Notes: generated by a model from the letters alone, not told the origin. Numbered from the stretch's first letter, positions 45,824 through 54,594 are shown. The stretch: DNA of 64,000 nt from MFD01275-c22 sp963705885 (GCA_963705885.1 OY970120.1:496001-560000); one strand, 5' to 3'. A program made the numbers and translations.

Positions 45824-46348
45824 TCAGGCGATGCGGCGGACGGTCTCCTCGGCGGGGGTGCCGGCCGAGCCGGCGTCGGGCGCCGCGGCGGCCGGGTCGG
45901 CCGCGTCGTCGTCGCGGTCGCTGCGCGGGTCGAGCAGTGTCCGCTCGGGCAGGTCGCGCAGGACGATGTCGGTGCGGGCGGTGTCCTGGCCGCGGTCGGG
46001 CGCGGCCAGCGCGAGCGCCATGTCGTAGGTCAGCGCGGGCTCGGCCTCGCGGTCCAGCGCGAGCCGCACGAGCGGCAGCTGCAGGGAGGGGCCGGCCGGA
46101 GCGGCCGCGGGCTCGACAGCGACGGGGACGGCGGCGGCCCGGGCGGCCGTGAGCTCCGCGGCCAGCTCTGCGCTGCGGGCCAGCGTGGTCTCCAGGTCGG
46201 CGCGCAGCTCGGCGACGGTGGCCCGCAGGGCCACCACCTCCGCGCGCAGGGCCGCGGTGCGGGCCCGGTTGCGGCTCCGGACGAGCCGGGCCAGCGACGT
46301 CGAGACGGCGCGGCGCCATACGGGGGGTCTGCGATGCCGTCCAGCCAT
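45824..46348 (-). CDS. Hypothetical coiled-coil protein
   Basis: A 174-residue protein. Basic N-terminus, then an Ala/Leu-rich heptad region (AALRAEVVALRATVAELRADLETTLARSAELAAELTAARAA within residues 33-75) typical of a coiled coil, then an acidic tail. No known domain. ATG 46348 preferred, with the longer ORF overlapping the divergent gene. Function unknown. Confidence 0.6.
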   Translation of the reverse strand: MAGRHRRPPVWRRAVSTSLARLVRSRNRARTAALRAEVVALRATVAELRADLETTLARSAELAAELTAARAAAVPVAVEPAAAPAGPSLQLPLVRLALDREAEPALTYDMALALAAPDRGQDTARTDIVLRDLPERTLLDPRSDRDDDAADPAAAAPDAGSAGTPAEETVRRIA

Positions 46349-46423
46349 GCGTGGGACGGTACGCCTCCCAGGCGTAACTCTGGTGGCAACACGCCCAAGA
46401 GCCCCACATGTCACTCTGGTCAC

Positions 46424-47044
46424 ATGAAGCTCACCTTGCTCTCCTGGCGGCGCCGGGTCGGCGCGCTCTACGCGGAGATCCAGGCCGCCCAGCCCGCCGC
46501 CGCCCACGAGCTGTGGCGCGCCACCCGCGACGAGCTGTTCGCCACCTCACCCGACTCCCCGCTGCTGCCGGAGGACCGGGACGGGTTCACCGGGCTGCGG
46601 GTGCTGCCCTACGACCCGGCGCTGCGCTTCGAGGTCGAGGCCGACCCCGACGTCGAGCCGCACCGGCTCGAGGTGCCGACGGCGACCGACGGCGTCGTGC
46701 CCTTCGAGCGCGTCGCGGTGCTGCGGCTGCCGGGGCTCGGCACGCTCGACGTCTGGTGGCTGGACTCCTACGGCGGCGGGCTCTTCGTCCCGGTCAAGGA
46801 CGCGCTGGCCGGGCGTCAGACCTACGGCGCCGGGCGCTACCTGCTCGACACCGTCAAGGGCGCCGACCTCGGCGGCGACCTCGACCCGGTGACCGGGCGG
46901 GGGGCCCTCGTGGTGGACCTGAACTTCGCCTACAACCCCTCGTGCGCGTACGACCCGGCCTGGATGTGCCCGCTCGCACCGCCGGGGAACACGCTGGCGG
47001 AGCCCGTGCCGGCCGGCGAGCTGTACCCGGTGCGGGGGGACTGA
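46424..47044 (+). CDS. DUF1684-family protein
   Basis: A 206-residue protein with the DUF1684 end FNPSC-type motif (LNFAYNPSCAYDP, WMCPLAPPGN) and central DVWWLDSYGGGLFVPVKDA. Family proteins are cytosolic and uncharacterised. The start ATG 46424 lies beyond a direct repeat GTNACTCTGGT (46375, 46409). A strong palindrome follows the stop. Confidence 0.85.
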   Translation: MKLTLLSWRRRVGALYAEIQAAQPAAAHELWRATRDELFATSPDSPLLPEDRDGFTGLRVLPYDPALRFEVEADPDVEPHRLEVPTATDGVVPFERVAVLRLPGLGTLDVWWLDSYGGGLFVPVKDALAGRQTYGAGRYLLDTVKGADLGGDLDPVTGRGALVVDLNFAYNPSCAYDPAWMCPLAPPGNTLAEPVPAGELYPVRGD

Positions 47045-47059
47045 GCCCGGACGCGACGA

Positions 47060-47087
47060 GGGGCCGGCGGGACGTCCCGCCGGCCCC
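47060..47087. terminator. Bidirectional terminator palindrome
   Basis: A 28-base perfect palindrome, GGGGCCGGCGGGAC followed by its complement, between the convergent DUF1684 gene (ends 47044) and the binding-protein gene (ends 47098). Strong hairpin in both directions; no T-tract, as is common in this GC range. Confidence 0.7.
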
Positions 47088-47097
47088 GCGTGCGTCC

Positions 47098-48099
47098 TCA
47101 GCCGGTGGCGCCGAGCGCGGCGTCGGAGGAGAAGATCAGGGCGAGCGAGACCTTGCCCTGCTTGAGCGCCGTCTTCGACAGCGGGCCGCCGGCGTCGAGC
47201 GCCGAGAAGCTCTCGAACGTCAGGCCGTACGTGTCCTCGAGGCCCGGCTGGCAGAAGGGGCGCTCGGGGCACTCCGCCGGGCCGCCGAGGACCAGCCCGC
47301 TGCCGCAGGTCTCGGCCAGCTCCGAGAGCGTCGCGACGCCGTACTGCTCGGCGAACGCCGCCGTGACCGCGAACGCGTTCTGGTCCTGCGCGGCGGACGG
47401 CTCGCCGAAGACCAGGCCGACCTGCTCGCCGAGGTCGGTGAGGGCCGCCACGGTGGCGTCGAGGTCCCCGCTGGCGACCGCCTCGGCGTCGGCGCCGTTC
47501 TCGGCCTTGTTGATGAACTCGGTCAGCGTCCCGACGTACTCGGGCATGACGTCGATCGAGCCCTTCTCCAGCGCGGGTTCGGCGACCTCACGGTTGCCGA
47601 CGGTCTTGACGTTCGCGTCGAAGCCGGCCGCGTTGAGCACCTGCGCGTAGATGTTCGCCAGGGTGGCGCTCTCGGAGAAGTTGAACGCGCCCACCACGAC
47701 CTTGCCGGAACCGCCGGACACGCCCTCGCCCAGCCCCTCGGCCGCGACGAAGTCCTTGGCCGCGTTCGGCGACGTCGTGCGCTCGAGGTCGGTCTGCTGG
47801 TTGAGCGCGACCAGCTTGTCGGTGTCCAGCGCGGCCGACACGGTGTTGAGCGCCTCGAGGAGAGCGTCGGAGGAGGCCTCGGCGTTGACGGCCGGGATGA
47901 TGTTGTCGACCGTCTGCAGCTGCTGGTCGTCCTCGAGCACGACGAGGTCCTCGCCGGCGACCGGGTCGCAGGCCTCCTTGGACGCGTCGGTCGACGCGGT
48001 CGACCGTTCCTGGGTGCCCGACGACCCGCTCTCACCACACGCGGTGAGGAAGAGCGCGAGGAGGAGCAGCCCGGCGATTCCGAGCATGCGCTTGCCCAT
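47098..48099 (-). CDS. Betaine/choline-type ABC substrate-binding lipoprotein, circularly permuted
   Basis: A 333-residue lipoprotein (lipobox LTAC, Cys21). The OpuAC-type core begins at about residue 133 (VVVGAFNFSESATLANIYAQ, VMPEYVGTLTEF, GLTFESFSALDAGG) and stops at LIFSSD, where other family members continue with a LVVLEDD segment. Here that segment lies at the N-terminus instead (residues 52-58) followed by its helices to 122. This looks like a circular permutation. Last gene after the two permeases, 118 bases downstream. Confidence 0.85.
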   Translation of the reverse strand: MGKRMLGIAGLLLLALFLTACGESGSSGTQERSTASTDASKEACDPVAGEDLVVLEDDQQLQTVDNIIPAVNAEASSDALLEALNTVSAALDTDKLVALNQQTDLERTTSPNAAKDFVAAEGLGEGVSGGSGKVVVGAFNFSESATLANIYAQVLNAAGFDANVKTVGNREVAEPALEKGSIDVMPEYVGTLTEFINKAENGADAEAVASGDLDATVAALTDLGEQVGLVFGEPSAAQDQNAFAVTAAFAEQYGVATLSELAETCGSGLVLGGPAECPERPFCQPGLEDTYGLTFESFSALDAGGPLSKTALKQGKVSLALIFSSDAALGATG

Positions 48100-48217
48100 G
48101 GTGCCCGCCTTCTGTGTCCCGCCGCCGCGTGCGCGCCGGCGCGTGTCTAGGCGAGCCCGGTGCGGACCCGCAGCACCAGCCAACAGCGCCGGTGGCCCAT
48201 CTGCAACCCGGGCCGCG

Positions 48218-49000
48218 TCACGAAACGGAGACGGACCGCGCGTCGTCGCCCTCGCCGCCCCCCGCGCCCGGGCCGGGGTCCGGGTCGTCGGAGCCGTCGG
48301 CCGGGTCGCTCGCGCGGCGGCCGACGAACGGCATCCGCCGGCGTTGCGCTCCCGGGGTGACCCGGCGCTGGACCATGGCCAGCGCCAGCTCGGTGACCAG
48401 CGCGAGCAGGGCCACCAGCAGGCCGCCGGCCAGGATCTGCGGCCGGTCCTGCTGGCCGAACCCGTCGGTGATGATCCGCCCGAGCCCGCCGCCGCCGACC
48501 AGGGCGGCCAGCGTCGCGGTGGCCACGACCTGCACGGCCGCGGTCCGGAAGCCGGCCGCGATGAGGGGGATCGCCAGCGGCAGCTCGACGCGGAGCAGGA
48601 CGGAGCGCTCCGAGAGACCCATGCCCCGCCCCGCCTCGACGATGTCGCGGTCGACGCTGCGGATGCCGACGTACGTGTTGGTCAGCAGCGGCGGGACGGC
48701 GAAGACGGCGAGCGCGATGATCGTCGCGCGGTTGCCAAAGCCGATCGGCGTCGCCGCGAAGATGGTCAGCAGCGCCAGGGTCGGGATGGCCCGCGACACG
48801 TTGGACACGACGACCGTGACGCCTCCCCCGCGGCCGTTGTGCCCCAGCGCGAGGGCCGTCGGCACCGACACCGCCGCGGCGATGAGCACCGCGAAGAAGG
48901 AGATGTAGAGGTGCTCGTACGTGAGGAACGGGACCCCTTGCTTGCCGCTCCAGTTCAGCGGGTCGTTGAGCCAGACGATGGCGTCGCCGAAGAGGTTCAC
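48218..49000 (-). CDS. QAT-type ABC transporter permease
   Basis: A 260-residue inner-membrane permease of the glycine betaine/choline/proline (QAT) family, with about five to six helices and the EAA-like loop VEAGRGMGLSERSVLLRVELP. The C-terminus is a hydrophilic acidic tail. GTG 49000 has GGAGGG 6 bases upstream and overlaps the stop of the other permease by 4 bases. Forms the importer with the other permease, ATPase and binding protein. Confidence 0.9.
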   Translation of the reverse strand: MNLFGDAIVWLNDPLNWSGKQGVPFLTYEHLYISFFAVLIAAAVSVPTALALGHNGRGGGVTVVVSNVSRAIPTLALLTIFAATPIGFGNRATIIALAVFAVPPLLTNTYVGIRSVDRDIVEAGRGMGLSERSVLLRVELPLAIPLIAAGFRTAAVQVVATATLAALVGGGGLGRIITDGFGQQDRPQILAGGLLVALLALVTELALAMVQRRVTPGAQRRRMPFVGRRASDPADGSDDPDPGPGAGGGEGDDARSVSVS

Positions 49001-49755
49001 GCCGCACCCTCCTCGGGTGCGCCGCGAAGGCGGGAGACCAGCGAGCGCCGGGCGGTGTTGCGCGACCACGGCGTGACGGCCCGCGTCGCCCAGGCGAGAA
49101 GCACGTCGAACGCCAGCCCGAGGGCGATGGTCAGCACCGAGGCCGTCACGATCTCGGCGCGGTAGAAGTTGTTCTGGAAGCCGCGCAGCATCAGCCCGCC
49201 CAGCCCGCCGTAGCCGACGATCACGCCGACGGTGACCAGGGCGACGGTCGAGACCGTGGCGATCCGGACGCCCGCCATCACCGCGGGGAGAGCGACCGGC
49301 AGCTCGATCTTCCAGAGCATGCGGGACCGGCTGTAGCCCATGCCCTCCGCCGCCTCCTTGACGTCGGGCGGCACCCCCTCGAGTCCCGCCAGGATGTTGC
49401 GCACCAGGATCAGCAGCGCGTACATCACCAGGCCGATGAGCACCGTGCGCTGGGTCAGCCCGGTGTAGGGCGCCAGGAACGCGAACAGCGCGAGGGACGG
49501 GACGGTGTAGAGCGCGCCGGTCGTCGCGAGCACCGGGGCGGCGAGGAACCGGTAGCGGTGGGCGAGGATGGCCAGCGGGAACGCGATGACCAGGCCGATC
49601 GCGATCGTCTCGACGGTCAGGACGACGTGCTGCTGCAGGGCCTCCTGCAGGTCACCGGAGTTGTCCCGGACGTAGTCCCAGGTGAACCATGGGTTGGCCG
49701 GTTCGTCTACGGCAACAATGTGGTGTGCTGCAGACGCACCCGAGCGAGAGGCCAC
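48997..49755 (-). CDS. QAT-type ABC transporter permease
   Basis: A 252-residue paralogous permease with EAA-like loop KEAAEGMGYSRSRMLWKIELP and about five helices. Its most upstream GTG (49755) is 2 bases from the divergent ATPase start, so the true start could be a few codons inside; there is no ribosome site. First gene of permease-permease-binding-protein operon. Confidence 0.88.
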   Translation of the reverse strand: MASRSGASAAHHIVAVDEPANPWFTWDYVRDNSGDLQEALQQHVVLTVETIAIGLVIAFPLAILAHRYRFLAAPVLATTGALYTVPSLALFAFLAPYTGLTQRTVLIGLVMYALLILVRNILAGLEGVPPDVKEAAEGMGYSRSRMLWKIELPVALPAVMAGVRIATVSTVALVTVGVIVGYGGLGGLMLRGFQNNFYRAEIVTASVLTIALGLAFDVLLAWATRAVTPWSRNTARRSLVSRLRGAPEEGAA

Positions 49756-49757
49756 CC

Positions 49758-50933
49758 GTGGACGCTACCCCGGATCCGATGATCCGACTCGAGCGTGTGG
49801 GCAAGCGCTACCCCGACGGCACGGTCGCCGTCCACGAGCTGGACCTCGACGTGCCCGAGGGTGAGCTGGTGGTGCTCGTCGGCCCCTCGGGCTGCGGCAA
49901 GTCGACGACGCTGAAGATGGTCAACCGCCTCGTCGAGCCGACGAGCGGACGCATCCTCCTCCAGGGCGAGGACGTCACGCACGCCGACCCGGTGCAGCTT
50001 CGGCGGCGCATGGGCTACGTCATCCAGCAGACCGGGCTCTTCCCGCACCAGAGCGTCGCGACCAACGTCGCGACGGTGCCGCGCCTGCTCGGCTGGGACA
50101 AGAAGCGCGTCCAGGCGCGCGTCCTCGAGCTGCTCGAGCTGGTGGGCCTCGACCCAGCGCGCTTCGCCAAGCGCTACCCGCACCAGCTCTCGGGCGGCCA
50201 GCGCCAACGCGTCGGCGTCGCCAGGGCTCTCGCCGCCGACCCGCCGGTGCTGCTCATGGACGAGCCGTTCGGCGCGGTCGACCCGATCGTGCGCGAGCGG
50301 CTGCAGGCCGAGTTCGTGCGGCTGCAGCGCGAGGTGCGCAAGACCGTGCTGTTCGTGACGCACGACCTCGACGAGGCGGTGCGCATGGGCGACCGGATCG
50401 CCGTCTTCCGCGACGGCGGCTACCTCGAGCAGTACGACGCGCCGCCGCGCATCCTGGGCGGCCCGGCCACGGACTTCGTCAAGAGCTTCGTCGGCAGCGA
50501 CCGCGGTCTCAAGCGACTCTCTGTCACCCCGGTCGAGGTCGCCGACCTCGAGCACCCGCCGGTCGTGCACCTCGACGACCGCATGGCCGAGGCCGGCGCC
50601 TCGCTACGCGCCGCCGACGCGCGGTGGGGCGTCGTCCTGGACGACGTCGAGACGCTGCACGGCTGGGTCTCCGCCGAGGAGACCGGTGGCGGCAGCGTGG
50701 CCGAGCACGCCCGCCGTATGGAGGCCTGGGTCCCTGTCGGGTCGAACCTCAAGGCCGCCTTCAGCGAGATGCTCCAGCACGACGCGGGCTGGGTCGCGGT
50801 GCTCGACGGCGACCGCTACCTCGGCGTGCTCACCCCGACCACCCTGCACGAGGCGCTGCGCCGGTCGGTCGAGTCCGACCTGCAGGGCGTCGACCCCGAG
50901 GCCGTCGACCTGGAGACGGTCCCCTCGGCATAG
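49758..50933 (+). CDS. QAT-type ABC ATPase with tandem CBS domains
   Basis: A 391-residue ATPase: Walker A GPSGCGKSTT, signature LSGGQRQRVGVARAL, Walker B VLLMDEPFGAVD. Residues about 255-380 form a tandem CBS-like region (SVTPVEVADLEHPPVVHLDD onwards), which senses ionic strength in OpuA/OpuC relatives. GTG 49758 has AGAGG 6 bases upstream; ATG 49779 is an alternative. It is divergent from the permease genes, an unusual split of one importer. Confidence 0.9.
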   Translation: MDATPDPMIRLERVGKRYPDGTVAVHELDLDVPEGELVVLVGPSGCGKSTTLKMVNRLVEPTSGRILLQGEDVTHADPVQLRRRMGYVIQQTGLFPHQSVATNVATVPRLLGWDKKRVQARVLELLELVGLDPARFAKRYPHQLSGGQRQRVGVARALAADPPVLLMDEPFGAVDPIVRERLQAEFVRLQREVRKTVLFVTHDLDEAVRMGDRIAVFRDGGYLEQYDAPPRILGGPATDFVKSFVGSDRGLKRLSVTPVEVADLEHPPVVHLDDRMAEAGASLRAADARWGVVLDDVETLHGWVSAEETGGGSVAEHARRMEAWVPVGSNLKAAFSEMLQHDAGWVAVLDGDRYLGVLTPTTLHEALRRSVESDLQGVDPEAVDLETVPSA

Positions 50934-50943
50934 CCGCGGGCGA

Positions 50944-51636
50944 CTACCCGCCCGTGCCGTAGGCGTCGTGGTAGTTCCACCACTGGTAGGGCGGGGTCTG
51001 CGGATAGCCCGCCGGCGAGTCCTCCCACTCCTCCTGGCGGCCGAGGGCGGTGAGGTCGAGATAGCTCCAGGTGCTCCCCATCGCCTCGTCGCCGCGTGAC
51101 GTGACGAAGTACGTGCGGAACACGCGGTCACCGTCACGGATGAACGCGTTGGTGCCGTGCCACTCGTCCACGCCGAAGTCGGCGTCGAACTCGTCGGTCA
51201 GTGTGTACCAGGGGATCACCTCCCAGCCCATCCGCGCCTTGAGGCCCGCGATGTTCTCCTGAGGGGCCCGCGACGCGAAGGCGAGCGAGGTGTCGCGGGC
51301 GTTGAGGTGCCTCGGGTCCGCCACCTGGTCAGCGACCATCGAGCAGCCCACGCAGGCCCGCTCCGGGTACGCACCGCCCTCGGCGTAGGTGGTGACCTCC
51401 GGCCCGTAGAACGCGCGGTAGACGACCAGCTGGCGGCGGCCGTCGAACAGGTCGAGCAGGCTCACCGGCCCGCTCGGCCCCTCGAAGCGGTAGTCCTTGT
51501 CCACAGCCATCCAGGGCATGCGCCGGCGCTGGGCCGCCATCGCGTCGCGCGCCCGGGTGAGCTCCTTCTCCTTCACCAGGAGTCGCTCCCTGGCCTCGTC
51601 CCACTCCCGCGGGGAGACGATCTGGGGTGTCTGCAT
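50944..51636 (-). CDS. DUF899-family thioredoxin-like protein
   Basis: A 230-residue protein with the DUF899 layout: PREWDEARERLLVKEKELTRARD at the start, MPWMAVDKDYRFEG, then a thioredoxin-like fold ending QWWNYHDAYG. A Cys pair ERACVGCSM lies near residue 95. GGGAGGAG lies before ATG 51636. Function unknown. Converges on the ABC ATPase. Confidence 0.85.
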   Translation of the reverse strand: MQTPQIVSPREWDEARERLLVKEKELTRARDAMAAQRRRMPWMAVDKDYRFEGPSGPVSLLDLFDGRRQLVVYRAFYGPEVTTYAEGGAYPERACVGCSMVADQVADPRHLNARDTSLAFASRAPQENIAGLKARMGWEVIPWYTLTDEFDADFGVDEWHGTNAFIRDGDRVFRTYFVTSRGDEAMGSTWSYLDLTALGRQEEWEDSPAGYPQTPPYQWWNYHDAYGTGG

Positions 51637-51783
51637 TCGCTGCTCCTCCCTCGTGCACCTCGAAGTCAAGACCGGACCCCACCGGAGGGCAACCGACTTC
51701 GGGTGCCCGGGTGGGCCCGGGCCGGTTGGGCAGGTTCGGCTCTGCTCCGATGAGTCTCGCGGCGGCGCGGGGTCAGAACGCAC

Positions 51784-52311
51784 ATGGACGCCAAGAACCT
51801 CGCCGAGATCTACGGACTGCCCCTGGTCGACTGGCAGCGGGTGGAGGCCCACCTGGCCGGCGGCCCGGACCGGCTGGCCGGCACGGGCGGTCCCGACAAC
51901 CGCAGCTGGCTGGCCACCACGAACCGCGACGGCAGCCCCCACCTGACCGGCCTGGGGCCGCTGTGGGTGTCCGGCGTCTTCTACTTCACGACCGGCGAGA
52001 CGACCCGGAAGGGGCGGAACCTGGCCAGGGACCCCAGGTGCACGCTGGGTGTCTCGACCGACGAGTTCGACCTCGCGGTGGACGGGGTCGCCGCACTGGT
52101 CGACGACCCCGACGTCGTCGCGGACATGGCCGGGCGGTGGGCCGCGGAAGGCTGGCCGGCCAGCGCCGACCCGACCGGCGTCGCACTGACGGCGGAGTAC
52201 AGCGCGCCGTCCGCGGGACCACCGCCGTGGCGGGTCTACCGGCTCACGCCACGGCAGGCAACGGTGGTGCTCTCGGCCCCGCCTGGCGGCGCCACCAGGT
52301 GGCGGTTCTGA
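51784..52311 (+). CDS. Pyridoxamine 5'-phosphate oxidase-like FMN protein
   Basis: A 175-residue split-barrel flavin protein: SWLATTNRDGSPHLTGLGPLW, FYFTTGETTRKGRNLARDPR and VYRLTPRQATVV fit the PPOX/F420-binding superfamily. It could use FMN or F420. ATG 51784. Divergent from DUF899. Substrate unknown. Confidence 0.82.
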   Translation: MDAKNLAEIYGLPLVDWQRVEAHLAGGPDRLAGTGGPDNRSWLATTNRDGSPHLTGLGPLWVSGVFYFTTGETTRKGRNLARDPRCTLGVSTDEFDLAVDGVAALVDDPDVVADMAGRWAAEGWPASADPTGVALTAEYSAPSAGPPPWRVYRLTPRQATVVLSAPPGGATRWRF

Positions 52312-52414
52312 CCGATCACGGCGTGGATCCGCAGGGCCGACTCCTTGGTCGACGATGCGTCAACGCGAGCTTGCACCCCTCAAGCGTCGTTGCAGAGGGT
52401 CGCACTCGGTCGGG

Positions 52415-52855
52415 TCATGCGGCGCCCGCCTCGGCCTCGAGCTTGTGTTTCAGCCCGCTCCAGACCTTCCGTTCCATGCGTCGACCGAGCGGTCCCGCCA
52501 CGGGACCGAGCAGCCGGACCCAGCCCCTCGGTCGCACCTGCCAGTCCCAGGCCATCACTGTGGCCTCAGCCTCGGTCGAGAACGTCAGTGTTCCGGAGGT
52601 CTCCATCATCGAGCTCGTCGTGTGCGAACCCAATCGGTGCGGCCGGTCGAACTCGGTGAGTTCCACGCGCATGTCCATTCCGGCCTTTCCCATGTGCGCA
52701 AGGAACTGCGCGCCCAGCCCGATGGGCTCCGGAGTGAGGAGCTCGACCCCTGTCATGGCTGGGTTGAACGACGGCTCGTGACGCGGGTCTGCAGCCGTGT
52801 CGAACACCCGCTCCAGGGGCGCCGCGATGCGGATCTCCCCGGTGATGTGGGTCAT
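52415..52855 (-). CDS. SRPBCC-family protein
   Basis: A 146-residue START-like protein: GEIRIAAPLERVFDTAADPRHEPSFNPAM at the start and a C-terminal helix (RMERKVWSGLKHKLEAEA). The central strands and GSHTTSSM match polyketide-cyclase/dehydratase types. Stands alone on its strand. Ligand unknown. Confidence 0.85.
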   Translation of the reverse strand: MTHITGEIRIAAPLERVFDTAADPRHEPSFNPAMTGVELLTPEPIGLGAQFLAHMGKAGMDMRVELTEFDRPHRLGSHTTSSMMETSGTLTFSTEAEATVMAWDWQVRPRGWVRLLGPVAGPLGRRMERKVWSGLKHKLEAEAGAA

Positions 52856-52896
52856 CGCGTCAGGCTACGCTCCAGCGCGTACGCCGTCGGTCGAAC

Positions 52897-53149
52897 GTGT
52901 CCCTGGACGGCTACACCGAGGACGTACGCGGCAGTTTCGACTGGACCGCGCCCGAAGACGAGCTGTTCGCGTTCACCACCGACCTCGTGCGGCCCGTTGG
53001 CACCTACCTCTACGGCCGGCGCATGTACGACACGATGGCCCCCTGGCAGACCGACCCTGCCCTGGCCACACCTCGCGGCGCACGCTCTCACGGCCGGGCT
53101 GGTCGACGAGTGCCGACTCGGCAACGGTGTCGTGTACCTCCGCTACGGC
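52897..53149 (+). pseudogene. RibD C-terminal/DHFR-like pseudogene
   Basis: VSLDGYTEDVRGSFDWTAPE and RPVGTYLYGRRMYDTMAPW match the start of RibD-C/DHFR-family proteins. After TDPAL the frame shifts, and HLAAHALTAGLVDECRL then GNGVVYLRYG (the family's last strand) follow in another frame with the intervening middle missing. The initiating codons are also lost. So at least two internal deletions have destroyed it. Confidence 0.75.
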
Positions 53150-53397
53150 ATCCCGACCTGGGCGTCCACGGCCACCGGCCTCGACAGGACGCGCACTACC
53201 GGGCGGTTTGGACGCCGACGAGTCTCACCGAAGCCGACCTCCCACAGAGCGGCACATGCGTTCGTCCCAGCAGCGAGGGACTTCGCTAGGAGATCTGGCG
53301 CTACAGGACGGTCTCGGGCGAGCCCAGGTGCACCGCCGAGACGGCGCGCCGTGCGACGGACGTCAACTCCCGTCATGGCCGTGCCGATTATCGACGC
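53150..53397. other. Non-coding stretch in degenerate region
   Basis: No ORF with recognisable homology on either strand. Base composition is less GC-rich and codon-position bias is weak. Together with the preceding pseudogene it makes about 540 bases without an intact gene; probably decayed DNA. Confidence 0.5.
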
Positions 53398-53553
53398 ATG
53401 ACGGAGAGGCGACGAAACGACGACGGTCACGAGTACATGCTCGTGGACTGCCTCCGGTGCGGGTTCTATGGGCATCAGTGGTGCGAGGGGCCGGAGCAGC
53501 AACTCTGCCAGCGCTGCTTGAGCCCGATTCCCGACAGCCGCAGCGGGCGATAG
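53398..53553 (+). CDS. Small zinc-ribbon-like protein
   Basis: A 51-residue ORF from ATG 53398 with two C-x2-C pairs (DCLRCG and LCQRC, residues 18-21 and 37-40) plus Cys29 and His26, enough for a zinc site. No ribosome site is clear. Could be a real small zinc protein or a chance ORF in decayed DNA. Confidence 0.4.
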   Translation: MTERRRNDDGHEYMLVDCLRCGFYGHQWCEGPEQQLCQRCLSPIPDSRSGR

Positions 53554-53580
53554 CGGCACCTGCAGCGTGCGTCGTCCACA

Positions 53581-53606
53581 GCAGGCGTTCCCGCGGGAAC
53601 GCCTGC
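53581..53606. terminator. 26-bp perfect palindrome
   Basis: GCAGGCGTTCCCG followed by its exact complement, between the convergent 3' ends of the small zinc ORF and the VOC gene. A bidirectional terminator is likely. Confidence 0.6.
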
Positions 53607-53608
53607 GA

Positions 53609-53974
53609 TCAGAACGGCACTTGGTGACGTCGACGGCCAAGGACACAGAACTCGTTGCCTTCGGGGTCTGCCAATACGACCCACGACTGATCACCCTGGC
53701 CGATGTCAACGCGCTGTGCCCCATGAGCCATCAGACGGGCCACCTCGGCATCCTGGTCATCAGGCCTGAAGTCGAGATGCAGTCGGCTCTTGGCCTTCTT
53801 GCTCTCATCCAGCCGGACGAAGTCCAACCCCGGCAGGCGATCCGTCTCCGGGCGGATCTCGAACTCCTCAGCGGAGGAGTGGACCACAACCCAACCGAGA
53901 GCCTCGGCCCACCACTGCCCCAAGGTCACCGGCTCTGCCGAGTGAACAACCACCTGTTCCCATTCCAAGGTCAT
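53609..53974 (-). CDS. VOC-family (glyoxalase-like) protein
   Basis: A 121-residue single VOC module: VVVHSAEPVTLGQWWAEALGW at the start, SRLHLDFRP in the middle, VVLADPEGNEFCVLG at the end. Residues past the last strand are a basic tail. Codon use is less GC-rich than core genes, suggesting later acquisition. Substrate unknown. Confidence 0.83.
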   Translation of the reverse strand: MTLEWEQVVVHSAEPVTLGQWWAEALGWVVVHSSAEEFEIRPETDRLPGLDFVRLDESKKAKSRLHLDFRPDDQDAEVARLMAHGAQRVDIGQGDQSWVVLADPEGNEFCVLGRRRHQVPF

Positions 53975-54017
53975 CGGCCAAGGTTAGAACCTGCCACAAC
54001 TTCAGAAGCAGGCACTG

Positions 54018-54581
54018 GTGGGTGCCGCCGCGTGGCGCCTGGACTACCAGCGCCCGTTGCAGGAGTCGTTGCCCGTCATCCACACCGACCGGCGTCGCTG
54101 GGCCTGGATCCACACCTGGATGATCGCGGCGCTGGTCGTCACTCCCGCCGGCCTCGCGGGGCTGGTCGTGACCCTCGACGAAAGGACCGCCGCGGTCCTC
54201 GCGGCGATGGCGACTGCGATCTACTTGTCCGGCGGAGTGTGCTGGATCGCATCATTGGTCTTCCGCCTCACCGTGGTGCCGTGGGCAGCGGAACGCACGG
54301 TCACCGACGGGCACGTGCCGGTTGGCTTCGACGCCTATGACCGGTGGGCGGGGACGTTGTACATCGTGCACATGCTCACCGCCTACGTCGGCTCCGCCGT
54401 GCTCGGAATCGCCGTGCTGGCCTCGGACTCGCTGCCGACGTGGCTCGGGTGGACCGGTGTCGTGTGGGGCCTGGCCTTCGCGGCTGGGCTGGTGGCGACC
54501 CGATTCGCTGGGCCGTTCAACCCGCCGTTCTGGGCCCACCTCTACACGGGAACCGCCGGGGTGGTCCTTCTCCTCGGCTGA
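54018..54581 (+). CDS. Predicted membrane protein, possibly 5'-truncated
   Basis: A 187-residue protein with about five hydrophobic segments (35-52, 60-82, 112-133, 140-158, 172-187). It begins at GTG 54018 with no ribosome site and no typical N-terminus, and it ends inside a hydrophobic segment (GVVLLLG). It may be a truncated copy of a multi-pass protein. Function unknown. Confidence 0.55.
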   Translation: MGAAAWRLDYQRPLQESLPVIHTDRRRWAWIHTWMIAALVVTPAGLAGLVVTLDERTAAVLAAMATAIYLSGGVCWIASLVFRLTVVPWAAERTVTDGHVPVGFDAYDRWAGTLYIVHMLTAYVGSAVLGIAVLASDSLPTWLGWTGVVWGLAFAAGLVATRFAGPFNPPFWAHLYTGTAGVVLLLG

Positions 54582-54594
54582 TGATCCACGTCGA

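Noticed and set aside
46375..46420. Direct repeat GTNACTCTGGT before the DUF1684 gene
   Set aside because: Only 10-11 bases and two copies; cannot be told from chance or assigned to a regulator.
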